Of a DNA stretch of 59,155 nucleotides, positions 1 to 9,146 are shown piece by piece; position 1 is the first letter of the stretch, and the number at the start of each line of letters is the position of its first letter. Both the position numbers and the translations under genes were made by a program. The DNA is taken from contig JANQPG010000027.1 of NCBI GenBank assembly GCA_028289545.1, positions 1 through 59,155 on the forward strand, read 5' to 3'. Source of the DNA: Woeseiaceae bacterium. GTDB taxonomy: Bacteria > Pseudomonadota > Gammaproteobacteria > Steroidobacterales > Woeseiaceae. The notes beneath the pieces were generated by a model. It was not told where the DNA came from, searched no databases, and saw only the letters and a program-made list of their open reading frames with translations.

Positions 1-71
1 CCGTCGGCGCCAACCGAGGTGCCGTGAAAGACGGTGCCGTCTTCCAGCGCAAGTACAGCAGGTGTGCTCAA
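1..71 (-). CDS. carA: Carbamoyl-phosphate synthase small subunit, N-terminal fragment
   Basis: Only the first 23 codons lie in the window; the gene runs off the left edge. The reading TPAVLALEDGTVFHG matches the conserved start of CarA, the glutaminase subunit that supplies ammonia for carbamoyl phosphate in arginine and pyrimidine synthesis. The start is a TTG at 71 with an AGGGG-type ribosome site just upstream. dapB lies upstream on the same strand, the usual dapB-carA-carB order of gammaproteobacteria. The catalytic part is not visible. Confidence 0.8.
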   Translation of the reverse strand, partial: MSTPAVLALEDGTVFHGTSVGAD

Positions 72-292
72 TCCGAATCCCCTGGCTAGAAAAGGAATCG
101 ATCTCCTTAAGAGATCAGCGCCAGGCATCGTACGATCGGTTGGCGGGAAATTCCGCCGGTTGCAGATGTACAAAAGCGGAAGGACGCATGCCTCCCGCTT
201 ATGACTTCGCTGACCGCTCAGCGATCCGGCGTAGTTTACAGAACGCAACCATGGCACGCCAGAGCCGATGCACTTTTTTTGTTGCGTCTCCC

Positions 293-1075
293 TTATTGCG
301 TATCGAGACCCAGCACGTCCCGCATCGCATACAGTCCGGGCGGCTGCTGCCGGACCCAGCCCGCCGCACGCAGTGCGCCAGCGGCGAACACGTCGCGGCT
401 CGTCACGCTGTGCCCCAGAGTGAGCCGTTCGCTTTCGGAGACAAACCGCAGCTCGTGCTCTCCCGGCACCTCGCCACGCCGCTCGACCGTAAAGCGGATC
501 GAGTGCTCGGGCGCGTCGGCGTCGGGTTCCTCCGGCGCGTACCACATCAGGTCCTCGAGCGAGCCGCCGCGGGCGCCGGCGACGGCCTCACCCAGTTTGA
601 GGGCCGTGCCGGAAGGCGCATCGAGCTTGTGAACGTGATGCGTCTCGTCGATAAACGCCCGGAATTCGCTTCCCAGCGCCGCGGCCGCCTGCCTGACGAG
701 TTCCGTCAGCACGGCGACGCCCTGGCTCATATTGCGATCGAACACCACGGGTATGCGCGCCGCCGCTGCCTCGAGCGCCGAAAACTGCTCCGGGTTGAGT
801 CCGCTCACGCCGCAGACCAGGGGTGTACCCTCGTCGGCCGCCCGGGCGGCAACCTGCACACTGCCGGCCGGCAGACTGAAATCGATCACACAGTCCGAGG
901 CGACAAACAGTTGCCCGAGCTCGTCCGACACTGCGCCCGCGCCCGGGAACCGCGAAGCCGCGGCGCTGGCGTCGCGAGCCCACACGGCGGCCAGCTCGAG
1001 CGCCGGATCGGCCGCAATCTGCCGGGCAATCGCTTCGCCCATGCGCCCGGCGCCGGCAAGCGCAATACGGTTCAT
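293..1075 (-). CDS. dapB: 4-hydroxy-tetrahydrodipicolinate reductase
   Basis: DapB reduces hydroxy-tetrahydrodipicolinate with NAD(P)H in the lysine/diaminopimelate pathway in the cytoplasm. The Rossmann motif GAGRMG is at residues 8-13 and the signature with the catalytic pair HH (146-147), Lys-150 and DAPSGTA (152-158) is intact. The length of 260 residues is normal. I chose the ATG at 1075 because a GGAG lies seven bases upstream; an adjacent TTG at 1078 is possible but too close to it. dnaJ ends about 45 bases upstream on the same strand. The 221 bases between dapB and carA hold no gene and presumably the carA promoter. Confidence 0.96.
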   Translation of the reverse strand: MNRIALAGAGRMGEAIARQIAADPALELAAVWARDASAAASRFPGAGAVSDELGQLFVASDCVIDFSLPAGSVQVAARAADEGTPLVCGVSGLNPEQFSALEAAAARIPVVFDRNMSQGVAVLTELVRQAAAALGSEFRAFIDETHHVHKLDAPSGTALKLGEAVAGARGGSLEDLMWYAPEEPDADAPEHSIRFTVERRGEVPGEHELRFVSESERLTLGHSVTSRDVFAAGALRAAGWVRQQPPGLYAMRDVLGLDTQ

Positions 1076-1120
1076 CAAGAATCTCCGCCGGCGCAGTTGA
1101 GATTGCGGGTCAGCAAGCGG

Positions 1121-2257
1121 CTAACCAATGTTCTCAAAGAAGCGCTTGACGCTGTCCAGCCAGCCGCCGGCGCGAGGGTTGTGCTTGCCGCCCCCCGCCT
1201 TGAGCGACTTTTCGAATTGCTCCAGGAGCGTCTTCTGCTCGCCGGTCAGATTGACGGGGGTTTCCACCTGGACCTGCGCGAACAGGTCACCCTTGCGTGG
1301 ATCCCGGACCGTCACGACGCCCTTCCCACGCAACCTGAAAGTCTTGCCCGACTGGGTGCCCGCGGGAACTTTCAGCGAAACGTTGCCGTCGAGCGTCGGC
1401 AGCTCCACTTCGCCGCCGAGCGTCGCGGTTGCAAAACTGACTGGCACCTCGCACGCCAGGTCCGCGCCTTCGCGCTCGAATATCTTGTGCGGTTTGACTC
1501 GGATCTCGACGTACAGGTCGCCCGGCGGGCCGCCGTTGCGGCCGGCTTCGCCCTCTCCCGACAGCCGGATGCGGTCGCCATCGTCCACGCCGGCCGGCAC
1601 TTTCACGGACAGTGTGCGCGTCTTGCGCACGCGGCCCGCACCATGACAATCGTCGCAGGGATCGGCAATGATCTTGCCCGTGCCCTTGCACGCGGGGCAA
1701 GTCTGCTGGATCGAGAAAAAACCCTGCTGCATGCGCACCTGACCGACACCGCCACAGGTGGAACACGTCACCGGCTCGCTGCCCTTCTTGGCGCCGCTGC
1801 CGTCGCAGGTCTCGCAGATCACCTGGGTCGGCACGTCGATCGTCACGTTGTCGCCGCTAACGGCCTGTTCCAGATCGAGCTTGAGCTCGTAGGCGAGATC
1901 GGCGCCGCGAAACACCTGGCTGCCGCCACCGCGGCGGCCGGCACCAAAAATGTCGCCGAAGACATCGCCGAAGATGTCGCTGAAACCCTCGGCGCCGAAG
2001 CCGCCCGGGCCGGCGCCGCCGGCACCGCTCGCACGCACGCCGTCGTGACCGAAACGGTCGTACGCCGCGCGCTTGTCGGCATCGTTCAGAACCTCGTAGG
2101 CTTCCTTCGCTTCCTTGAACCTGGCTTCCGCGTCGGCATCGTCCTTGTTGCGATCAGGATGGTACTTCATGGCCAGACGACGATACGCCTTCTTCATCTC
2201 GTCGGCGCTGGCCGACTTGGAGACGCCAAGTACTTCGTAATAGTCGCGTTTTGCCAT
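1121..2257 (-). CDS. dnaJ: Chaperone DnaJ (Hsp40)
   Basis: Co-chaperone that delivers unfolded clients to DnaK and stimulates its ATPase. The J domain (residues 1-70) has the HPD motif at 33-35. A Gly/Phe-rich linker spans about 75-110. Four zinc-binding CxxCxGxG motifs lie at 148-208 ([32 protein letters not shown]), followed by the C-terminal client-binding domains. At 378 residues it is a full type I DnaJ. It lies 153 bases downstream of dnaK with a hairpin in the gap and is probably co-transcribed with dnaK. Confidence 0.98.
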   Translation of the reverse strand: MAKRDYYEVLGVSKSASADEMKKAYRRLAMKYHPDRNKDDADAEARFKEAKEAYEVLNDADKRAAYDRFGHDGVRASGAGGAGPGGFGAEGFSDIFGDVFGDIFGAGRRGGGSQVFRGADLAYELKLDLEQAVSGDNVTIDVPTQVICETCDGSGAKKGSEPVTCSTCGGVGQVRMQQGFFSIQQTCPACKGTGKIIADPCDDCHGAGRVRKTRTLSVKVPAGVDDGDRIRLSGEGEAGRNGGPPGDLYVEIRVKPHKIFEREGADLACEVPVSFATATLGGEVELPTLDGNVSLKVPAGTQSGKTFRLRGKGVVTVRDPRKGDLFAQVQVETPVNLTGEQKTLLEQFEKSLKAGGGKHNPRAGGWLDSVKRFFENIG

Positions 2258-2276
2258 GAACCCTAAACCTTAAGAA

Positions 2277-2300
2277 CGAGGCGCCTCAGCGGGCGCCTCG
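2277..2300. other. Intergenic hairpin between dnaK and dnaJ
   Basis: The 9-base arm CGAGGCGCC (2277-2285) and its exact reverse complement (2292-2300) surround a 6-base loop. No T tract follows on the minus strand, so it is not a canonical terminator for dnaK. It may attenuate transcription or stabilise the processed dnaK message. On the plus strand a short T run follows about 11 bases later, and no plus-strand gene needs it. Confidence 0.55.
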
Positions 2301-2410
2301 TCCATCCTGCCTTTTTACTCGGGCGTTACTCGAGCAACACTCCAGCGATTGCCTCCAGCTGTCATCGGTCGACCAATCGTTCATTTACTTTGGCCGGCCT
2401 CGAAAACGCC

Positions 2411-4339
2411 TTACTTCTTCGAATCGTCCTTGTCGACTTCCTCGAACTCAGCGTCGACCACATCGTCACCGGCATTGCTCTCCGCCGTCGAATCGGCGCC
2501 CTCGGCACCCGCATCCGCCTGTTGCTCGGCGTACAGCTTCTGCGCCAGGCCGCCGGACGCTTCCGTCAACGCAGCCGTCTTGGCTTCGATCTTTTCCTTG
2601 TCGTCCGTTTCGAGCGCAGCCTTGAGGTCGGATACGGCCGTCTCGACGGCGTGCCGCTCCTCGCCGGTTGCCTTGTCGCCCAGTTCATCCAGCGTCTTCT
2701 CCGCGGCATGGATCAGACCGTCCGCCTGGTTGCGCACGTCGACGAGTTCGCGGAACTTGCGATCCTCCTCGGCATGGCTTTCGGCGTCCGCCACCATCTT
2801 CTCGATCTCGTCGTCGGACAATCCGCTCGACGCCTTGATCACGATGTTCTGGCTCTTGCCGGTCGCTTTGTCCTTGGCCGACACGTTGAGTATGCCGTTG
2901 GCGTCGATATCGAAAGTAACCTCGATTTGCGGCAAGCCGCGCGGCGCCGGCGGGATGTCCGCCAGGTCGAAGCGGCCCAGCGACTTGTTGTCGACCGCGC
3001 GTTCGCGTTCACCCTGCAGGACGTGAATTGTCACGGCCGTCTGGTTGTCATCCGCTGTCGAGAACACTTGCTCGGCATTCGCCGGAATCGTCGTGTTTTT
3101 CTCGATGAGCTTGGTCATCACCCCGCCCAGCGTTTCAATACCCAGCGACAGCGGGGTCACGTCGAGCAGCAGCACGTCCTTGACGTCACCGGACAGCACG
3201 CCGCCCTGGATCGCTGCGCCAAGCGCCACCGCTTCGTCCGGGTTGACGTCGCGCTTGGGCTCCTTGCCGAAGAAATTCTGCACAGCCTCCTGCACTTTGG
3301 GCATGCGAGTCTGGCCGCCGACGAGAATCACGTCGTCGATTTCGTTCACCTTGAGTCCGGCATCGGTCAGCGCCGTCTTGCAGGGCCCGATGGTCCGCTC
3401 GATGAGTTCGTCCACGAGCGACTCCAGCTTGGCGCGAGTCAGCTTGATATTGAGGTGCTTCGGTCCGCTGGCATCGGCCGTAATGTACGGCAGGTTGACT
3501 TCGGTCTGCTGCTGCGAACTAAGTTCGATCTTCGCCTTTTCGGCCGCTTCCTTGAGTCGCTGCATGGCGAGCGGATCGCCGCTGATGTCGACACCGCTTT
3601 CGCGCTCGAACTCGGAGGTCAGGTAGTCGATGACCCGCAGGTCGAAGTCTTCGCCGCCGAGAAACGTATCGCCGTTGGTCGCCAGTACTTCGAACTGGTG
3701 TTCGCCGTCAACCTCTGCAATCTCGATGATCGACACGTCGAAGGTGCCGCCACCCAGATCGAAGACGGCAATCTTGGCGTCGCCGCGCTTCTTGTCCATA
3801 CCGTACGCGAGCGCTGCCGCCGTCGGCTCGTTGATGATGCGCTTGACGTCGAGTCCGGCGATCTTGCCCGCATCCTTGGTGGCCTGCCGCTGCGAATCGT
3901 TGAAGTAGGCGGGAACGGTCACCACGGCCTCGGTTACGTCTTCGCCGAGGTAGTCTTCAGCCGTCTTCTTCATTTTCATGAGCACGCGCGCGGAGATTTC
4001 CGGCGGCGCCATCTTCTTACCGTTGGCCTCGACCCAGGCGTCGCCGTTGTCCGCTTTCACGATGTTGTACGGCACCATGTCGATGTCGCGCTGTACGACG
4101 TCATCTTCGAAACGACGGCCGATCAGGCGCTTGACCGCAAACAGCGTATTCGTCGGGTTGGTGACAGCCTGGCGTTTTGCCGACTGCCCGACGAGGACCT
4201 GATCGTCCTTGCTGAACGCGACAATCGACGGTGTCGTCCGGTCGCCTTCGCTGTTTTCGATGACCTTGGGAACGTCGCCCTCCATAACGGCGACGCAGGA
4301 ATTCGTGGTTCCCAGGTCAATGCCTATTACTTTTCCCAT
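2411..4339 (-). CDS. dnaK: Chaperone DnaK (Hsp70)
   Basis: ATP-driven Hsp70 chaperone. The N-terminal nucleotide-binding domain starts with [13 protein letters not shown] and contains the phosphate loops DLGGGTFD and GGQTRMP. The beta-sandwich substrate domain and helical lid follow. The tail is rich in Asp/Glu and ends [12 protein letters not shown]. Its 642 residues are normal. It is preceded by a sigma-32-like promoter at 4378-4403 and follows grpE by about 120 bases on the same strand, so it can be transcribed both with grpE and alone during heat shock. Confidence 0.98.
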   Translation of the reverse strand: MGKVIGIDLGTTNSCVAVMEGDVPKVIENSEGDRTTPSIVAFSKDDQVLVGQSAKRQAVTNPTNTLFAVKRLIGRRFEDDVVQRDIDMVPYNIVKADNGDAWVEANGKKMAPPEISARVLMKMKKTAEDYLGEDVTEAVVTVPAYFNDSQRQATKDAGKIAGLDVKRIINEPTAAALAYGMDKKRGDAKIAVFDLGGGTFDVSIIEIAEVDGEHQFEVLATNGDTFLGGEDFDLRVIDYLTSEFERESGVDISGDPLAMQRLKEAAEKAKIELSSQQQTEVNLPYITADASGPKHLNIKLTRAKLESLVDELIERTIGPCKTALTDAGLKVNEIDDVILVGGQTRMPKVQEAVQNFFGKEPKRDVNPDEAVALGAAIQGGVLSGDVKDVLLLDVTPLSLGIETLGGVMTKLIEKNTTIPANAEQVFSTADDNQTAVTIHVLQGERERAVDNKSLGRFDLADIPPAPRGLPQIEVTFDIDANGILNVSAKDKATGKSQNIVIKASSGLSDDEIEKMVADAESHAEEDRKFRELVDVRNQADGLIHAAEKTLDELGDKATGEERHAVETAVSDLKAALETDDKEKIEAKTAALTEASGGLAQKLYAEQQADAGAEGADSTAESNAGDDVVDAEFEEVDKDDSKK

Positions 4340-4377
4340 TACCTATACTCCAGGGGTTAATTCTCATGGCTGTCAAC

Positions 4378-4403
4378 GTGGGGACAGCCCGAGGAGATTC
4401 AAG
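4378..4403 (-). promoter_or_regulatory. Putative sigma-32 promoter of dnaK
   Basis: Read on the minus strand, a -35 CTTGAAT (4403-4397) is followed by a 13-base spacer and a -10 CCCCAC (4383-4378). The known heat-shock consensus is CTTGAAA, 13-15 bases, CCCCAT. The dnaK ATG at 4339 lies about 30 bases beyond the expected start of transcription. The same arrangement precedes grpE. Confidence 0.75.
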
Positions 4404-4458
4404 CCTTTGCGGGCGTATCCGGCGGCCCGTTCGACGATGTGGCGCAACGCTCGGAACC

Positions 4459-5025
4459 TCACTCCGACGGCAGCGGCGCCGCAACGATGACCCGCGCGGG
4501 CCGCAACAGACGGCCGTTCAGCGTGTAGCCCTTTTGAATGACCGTGACGACCGTATCCGGCTCGACATCCGCTGACGGCTGCATGGTCATCGCTTCGTGG
4601 AGCTCGGGATCGAAAGGTTCGCCCACCGGGTCGAGCTGCTCGACGCCGAAGCGCTCCATGACCGTTGCCAGTAACTTGAGGGTTGCGGCGCTGCCTTCGC
4701 GCAGGCTGTCCGCATCCGCCGCTTCACTCGCCTCGAGCCCCATTTCCAGGCTGTCGCGAACGTCGAGAAGGTCGCGACCAAAACTCTCCAGCGCGTACTT
4801 GCGGGCATTTTCGACGTCGCGGACGGCGCGCTTGCGCACATTGTCGAGCTCGGCGGCCGCACGCAGGTAGCGGTCCCAGTTTTCCTCGGCCTTGGCTTTG
4901 AGCGCTTCGAGTTCGTCTTCGTCCGTCGCTTCGGCCGCGACGGCTTCGCTTTCTGTCAGGCTGTTTTCGTCGCTGAAGCCGGACTGGGCCTCGTCCGTGT
5001 CCGGGCGTTCTGACGTTCCGTTCAT
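4459..5025 (-). CDS. grpE: Nucleotide exchange factor GrpE
   Basis: GrpE releases ADP from DnaK. The protein has an acidic disordered start, a long coiled-coil dimerisation helix (about residues 40-110) and the C-terminal beta domain ending in the family's typical QKGYTLNGRLLRPARV segment. I chose the ATG at 5025 (188 residues) because a GAGGAG lies ten bases upstream; a GTG start at 5043 would overlap that site. It sits between hrcA and dnaK, the conserved hrcA-grpE-dnaK-dnaJ order, and has its own sigma-32-like promoter. Confidence 0.95.
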   Translation of the reverse strand: MNGTSERPDTDEAQSGFSDENSLTESEAVAAEATDEDELEALKAKAEENWDRYLRAAAELDNVRKRAVRDVENARKYALESFGRDLLDVRDSLEMGLEASEAADADSLREGSAATLKLLATVMERFGVEQLDPVGEPFDPELHEAMTMQPSADVEPDTVVTVIQKGYTLNGRLLRPARVIVAAPLPSE

Positions 5026-5077
5026 TGGCACACAACTCCTCACGCGGCCTTAACACCGCCGCTCAGAAGGCGCGAGT

Positions 5078-5103
5078 GTGGGGATTCAGACGAGAATATC
5101 AAG
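5078..5103 (-). promoter_or_regulatory. Putative sigma-32 promoter of grpE
   Basis: On the minus strand, CTTGATA (5103-5097) is followed by exactly 13 bases and CCCCAC (5083-5078). The spacing and -10 sequence equal those before dnaK. It lies about 50 bases before the grpE ATG and only six bases beyond the end of the palindromic repeat at 5110-5269, so the repeat separates this promoter from hrcA without breaking it. Confidence 0.72.
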
Positions 5104-5109
5104 GCCATT

Positions 5110-5269
5110 AGTGCCCTGTCCCGCAAATAAGTCGGTCAATTTGCGGCATCTTTTTGCGCCTGGCGGCGTTGCGCCTCCTCGGCATATACCCGATATGTCT
5201 TGTCGGAGCGCCTTGCCAGGCACAAAACCTGCGCGCGACTCAGGCGACCTATTTGCAGAACGGAACACT
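5110..5269 (-). repeat. Dispersed palindromic element, copy 1 (MITE/REP-like)
   Basis: A 160-base non-coding element between hrcA and grpE. It is about 85% identical by eye to the reverse complement of the element at 10896-11056. Its ends AGTGCCCTGTCCCGCAAA and TTTGCAGAACGGAACACT are degraded versions of the perfect 18-base inverted ends of copy 2. The interior holds further GC-rich inverted repeats and no credible gene. Copy 1 appears older or more decayed, because its terminal repeats no longer match each other. No transposase is nearby and I see no clear target duplication. Confidence 0.85.
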
Positions 5270-5297
5270 GGCGGAAACCCCGCATACGGAGATCCGC

Positions 5298-6356
5298 TCA
5301 GCCGCGGTAATTCAGCGCTCGCCCAAGCAGCCTGGCGGTAATATCCACGACCGGGACGACGCGGTCGTAGGCCATGCGGGTCGGGCCAATGACGCCGAGT
5401 ACGCCGATTGTGTCGTCGCCGACCTTGTAGGGGGCCGTCACAACGCTGCAGTCGTCCAGGATGCGGAATCCCGATTCCTCGCCGATAAAAACCCGAACGC
5501 CGTTGGCCGAGAGACTGCGATCGAGCAGGTCAAGAATCATGCGCTTGTGCGAAAAGGCATCGAACAGACGCTTCAGTGTTTCGACATCCGAGAGTTCGGC
5601 AAAGCTCATGAGGTTGGTCTCGCCGGACATGACGACGTCGGGATCGTTACCGGCGTCCGGACGAAACGCCGCCTGGGCCACGGCAACAATGTCGACCATG
5701 GCCTGATTCATGCTGTCGCGCACCCGGTCAAGATCCGCAACCATGCGTTCACGCACCTCGGCGAGATCGGTTCCCGCGTAGTGCTCGTTGATGAAGTTGG
5801 CGGCCTGCACGAGTTCGCCTGCGTCGAAGTTGCGGTCTACGTGCAGAATGCGATTCTGGACCTCGCGATCGTTGATCACGAGGATAACCAGTATCCGGCT
5901 ATCGGAGAGCGGCAGGAACTCGATCTGCCGGAGCGTCGCCTGCTGCGCGCGTGGCACGCTGACCACGCCGGCCAGACTCGTGATCTCCGAGAGCATTCGC
6001 GACACCGACCCGAGCAGCGCGTCCGGGTTTTCCGACTTCTCGTCGAGCTTCACCTGCAGACGTTCCAGCTCACCGCCCTTGGGCGCCCGGTAGCGCACCA
6101 GCGTATCGACGAACAGGCGATAGCCTTTGGGTGTCGGCACGCGACCCGCCGAGGTATGCGGAGCGGCGACCAGCCCCAGTTCCTCGAGGTCGCTCATGAC
6201 GTTGCGGATGGTGGCGGGACTGAGGTCGAGGCCCGAGTCCTTGGATAACGTGCGCGACCCGACGGGCTGGCCATCCCGAATGTAGCGCTGAATGAGGATG
6301 CGCAGTAAGTGCTGCGCGCGCTCGTTAGGCTGTACGCTCGCCGCTTCTGCCGACAT
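5298..6356 (-). CDS. hrcA: Heat-inducible transcription repressor HrcA
   Basis: HrcA classically represses groESL and dnaK operons by binding CIRCE elements. The N-terminal winged helix (about residues 10-75) contains TLSKDSGLDLSPATIRNVMSDLEELG-type HTH sequence, and the GAF-like effector domain and C-terminal region follow. Its 352 residues fit the family. It is divergent from nadK across 148 bases. I could not find the CIRCE palindrome (TTAGCACTC-N9-GAGTGCTAA) before hrcA, grpE or dnaK. Its target may therefore be elsewhere, for instance groESL, while this locus relies on sigma-32. Confidence 0.95.
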   Translation of the reverse strand: MSAEAASVQPNERAQHLLRILIQRYIRDGQPVGSRTLSKDSGLDLSPATIRNVMSDLEELGLVAAPHTSAGRVPTPKGYRLFVDTLVRYRAPKGGELERLQVKLDEKSENPDALLGSVSRMLSEITSLAGVVSVPRAQQATLRQIEFLPLSDSRILVILVINDREVQNRILHVDRNFDAGELVQAANFINEHYAGTDLAEVRERMVADLDRVRDSMNQAMVDIVAVAQAAFRPDAGNDPDVVMSGETNLMSFAELSDVETLKRLFDAFSHKRMILDLLDRSLSANGVRVFIGEESGFRILDDCSVVTAPYKVGDDTIGVLGVIGPTRMAYDRVVPVVDITARLLGRALNYRG

Positions 6357-6504
6357 TACTTAAAAACACCCTGCCACGCTGTGGTTGGCCTCTGGCTACT
6401 ACTCAGGAAAAACGCTAACAACGGCTTGGCGACCGGTCAAGGGTTTGCAACAATCCGCACACGGCGTACGCCGCCGTCCGAGACGAAAGCACAAGAACCC
6501 CGCC

Positions 6505-7437
6505 ATGACGAGTCAATTCCAGCGGATCGGGATCGTCGGCCGCCACGACGATCCCCGCGTATCCGGGCACATGCAGGCGCTTGTCGGGCACCTGAACGGC
6601 CTGTCGCTCGAGGTCTATGCCTCCGAGGCGCTCGATCTGGAGCTTGTCGGCGGCGAGGCCGCCGCTCCCGCCGCCCGACTGCATCACGTAGCGGAGGCGG
6701 AGCTTATCGATCACGTCGACCTGATCATTGCGATCGGCGGCGACGGCACGATGCTGTACGCCTCCGGGCTCAAGGGTCGTCGTGACGTGCCGCTGTTAGG
6801 CATAAACCGCGGCCGACTCGGGTTCCTGGCCGACATTACGCCCGAAGAGATGCTTTCCAGCGTCGACAGAGTACTCGCCGGGGAGTTTTCCCGGGAATCA
6901 CGGCTCATGCTCGAAACGACGCTCGAGCGGGCAGACGGTTCGACGGTCAGAGCGGAGGCACTCAACGACATTGTGCTGCAGCGCCGGGAAACCGGCCGAA
7001 TGGTCGACTTCGAAACCCGGGTCGACGGACGCTACGTCAACACCCACGCAGGTGACGGGCTGATCGTCGCAACACCCACCGGTTCGACGGCCTACTCGCT
7101 GAGCTGCGGGGGGCCCATCATCGAGCCGGGACTCGACGCGGTCGTTGTCGTGCCCATCTGCCCGCACACGCTCACCGACCGTCCGCTGGTCATGCCGGCC
7201 GACCAACCCATCGATATCAACATGCTCGAGCGCGACGACACCAAGGCCGAAGTGACGGCCGACGGACATTCCATAGGCGAGATCCTGCCCGGCGACCGCC
7301 TGCGCATCTGCCGCGCCGATAGGCGTATTACGCTGATTCACCCACCGGGCTACGACTACTACGAAATCCTGCGCTCCAAACTCTACTGGGGACGCGACCT
7401 GCGCACACCCGTCGCCGACGACAAGGACAGCTCGTAA
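6505..7437 (+). CDS. nadK: NAD kinase
   Basis: Phosphorylates NAD to NADP in the cytoplasm. The diagnostic GGDGTML motif lies near residue 73. NRGRLGFLADI and the catalytic-region sequences NDIVLQR and TPTGSTAYSLSCGGP follow. I chose the ATG at 6505 (310 residues), which starts directly before the conserved GIVGR strand; longer reading to 6385 gives an unlikely arginine-rich start. The ribosome site is weak. The stop overlaps the recN start as TAATG, so the two genes are translationally coupled. Confidence 0.95.
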   Translation: MTSQFQRIGIVGRHDDPRVSGHMQALVGHLNGLSLEVYASEALDLELVGGEAAAPAARLHHVAEAELIDHVDLIIAIGGDGTMLYASGLKGRRDVPLLGINRGRLGFLADITPEEMLSSVDRVLAGEFSRESRLMLETTLERADGSTVRAEALNDIVLQRRETGRMVDFETRVDGRYVNTHAGDGLIVATPTGSTAYSLSCGGPIIEPGLDAVVVVPICPHTLTDRPLVMPADQPIDINMLERDDTKAEVTADGHSIGEILPGDRLRICRADRRITLIHPPGYDYYEILRSKLYWGRDLRTPVADDKDSS

Positions 7438-9119
7438 TGCTGATTGGCTTGAGCGTCAGAGACTTCGCGATCGTCGACCGCATCGAGGTCGAGTTCGCGG
7501 CCGGCATGACGGTCCTCACCGGGGAAACCGGTGCCGGCAAGTCCATACTCGTCGACGCGCTTGGGCTGGTGCTGGGCGAACGTGGCGGCAGCAAAACCGT
7601 TCGTGACGGCGCAAGGCGCGCCGAATTCAGCGCGGAGTTCGACCTCTGCGCGCTCGAGGACGCCAGGACCTGGCTTGAGCAATCCGATCTCGACGAAGGT
7701 GATACCTGCCTCGTTCGGCGCGTCATCAGCGCCGAAGGCCGCTCGCGAGCGTTCGTGAACGGCAACGCCGTGACGATGCAGCAGCTCAAGGCGCTCGGCA
7801 ACCTGCTCATCGACATTCACGGTCAGCACTTCCATCAGTCGCTCACGCACCGGCGCGTCCAGCGCAGCCTGCTGGATCATTTCGGCGAGCACGATCGTGA
7901 CATCGAACGGACCAGGAGCTGCTGGCAGGAGTGGCAAACGCTGGCCGACGAATTGGCGTCCACGAATCTCAGCGAGGCCGAAAGAGCATCGCGACTCGAC
8001 CTCCTGCGCTTCCAGATCGACGAACTGGAGCAGCTCGCCCCGGAAGCGTCGGAGCCCTCCGAACTGGCCGCCGAACAGCAGCGCTTGCGCAATAGCGGGC
8101 GGCTGGCCGAAGGGGCGACGCAGGCACTGGCCGCGCTCAGCGAGAGCGACGGAGGCAACGCCGGCGCCCTGCTCGCCGAGGCACAGCGCGTCCTGAACGG
8201 GCTTAAGGAATTTGACGACTCGTTGACCGAAACGCTCGAATACCTCGACGCGGCGGCCATCCAGGTCAACGAGGCCAGCGATGCGCTGCAGCGCTATGCC
8301 GGCATGCTGAACGCCGACCCGGAGCGACAGGTTTGGGTGGAGGACCGGATGGCCAGCCTCAGGAGCCTCGCGCGCAAACACCGCGTCGAACCCGAGGCGT
8401 TAGCAGAGGTGCTCGTAGAGATGCGCACCGAACTTGCTGCGCTCGTCAATGCCGAAGAACGCGGCCGCGCGCTGGAAACGAAGGTCAACGCGGCCGAAGC
8501 CGCGTTCATGCGGGCGGCCGAGGCACTGTCCAAAAAGCGCCGCAAAACCGCGAGCCGCTTCAACGCCGCCGTCTGCGAAGCCATGCAGGGCCTCGGTATG
8601 CCCGGCGGCAGGTTCGAGGCACAGCTCGAACGCAAGCCGCCGTCTCGTGCCGGCGCTGACGGCATTGACGACATCGAATTCCTGATCAGCGCCAATCCCG
8701 GGCAGGCACCGCAGCCACTGGCAAAGATTGCGTCCGGCGGCGAGCTGTCCAGGATGAGCCTGGCCATTCAGGTCATTGCCAGCGACGGCAGCCGGATTCC
8801 GACAATGATCTTCGACGAAGTGGATTCCGGCGTCGGCGGCGGTGTGGCCGAGATGGTCGGTCGCCGCCTGGCGGACCTCGGCCGGAGTCGCCAGGTGCTT
8901 TGCGTAACCCACCTGCCGCAGGTTGCCGCCCTCGCCGCCCAGCACTTTCGTATTGCCAAAGTCAGCGACGGCAAGGTTACCCGCACAACGGCTGAACGCC
9001 TGAGCGACGACGAACGAGTGGAGGAAATCGCAAGGATGCTCGGCGGCGTCGAGATCACGCGCAAGACGCTCGATCACGCCCGGGAGATGCTGACCGGCTC
9101 GGGTAAAAAGCGCGCGTAA
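7437..9119 (+). CDS. recN: DNA repair protein RecN
   Basis: SMC-like ATPase acting early in double-strand break repair. Walker A GETGAGKS is at residues 29-36 and LIDIHGQH follows near 123. A long coiled-coil region rich in Ala, Glu and Arg spans roughly 150-380. The ABC signature SGGELSRM (about 432) and Walker B MIFDEVDSGVGG complete the head domain. The length of 560 residues is standard. Its ATG overlaps the nadK stop. It converges on fur, with 27 bases between the stops and no obvious terminator. Confidence 0.97.
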   Translation: MLIGLSVRDFAIVDRIEVEFAAGMTVLTGETGAGKSILVDALGLVLGERGGSKTVRDGARRAEFSAEFDLCALEDARTWLEQSDLDEGDTCLVRRVISAEGRSRAFVNGNAVTMQQLKALGNLLIDIHGQHFHQSLTHRRVQRSLLDHFGEHDRDIERTRSCWQEWQTLADELASTNLSEAERASRLDLLRFQIDELEQLAPEASEPSELAAEQQRLRNSGRLAEGATQALAALSESDGGNAGALLAEAQRVLNGLKEFDDSLTETLEYLDAAAIQVNEASDALQRYAGMLNADPERQVWVEDRMASLRSLARKHRVEPEALAEVLVEMRTELAALVNAEERGRALETKVNAAEAAFMRAAEALSKKRRKTASRFNAAVCEAMQGLGMPGGRFEAQLERKPPSRAGADGIDDIEFLISANPGQAPQPLAKIASGGELSRMSLAIQVIASDGSRIPTMIFDEVDSGVGGGVAEMVGRRLADLGRSRQVLCVTHLPQVAALAAQHFRIAKVSDGKVTRTTAERLSDDERVEEIARMLGGVEITRKTLDHAREMLTGSGKKRA

Positions 9120-9146
9120 CGAGCGACGCGCGGAGTTGCAGCTTCG

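Noticed and set aside
62..2266. Long plus-strand reading frame of 734 codons
   Set aside because: It is antisense to dapB and dnaJ, which are unambiguous. Its composition (Arg, Leu, His rich) is a typical GC-rich shadow.
2390..4360. Plus-strand reading frame of 656 codons over dnaK
   Set aside because: Mirror of the highly biased dnaK codons; no domain or start signal.
5154..6248. Plus-strand frame starting in palindromic copy 1 and running over hrcA
   Set aside because: The same starting residues recur antisense at copy 2, so this is repeat-derived; the rest is a shadow of hrcA.
6357..6504. CIRCE operator before hrcA
   Set aside because: I looked for TTAGCACTC and GAGTGCTAA on both strands here and before grpE and dnaK and found neither.
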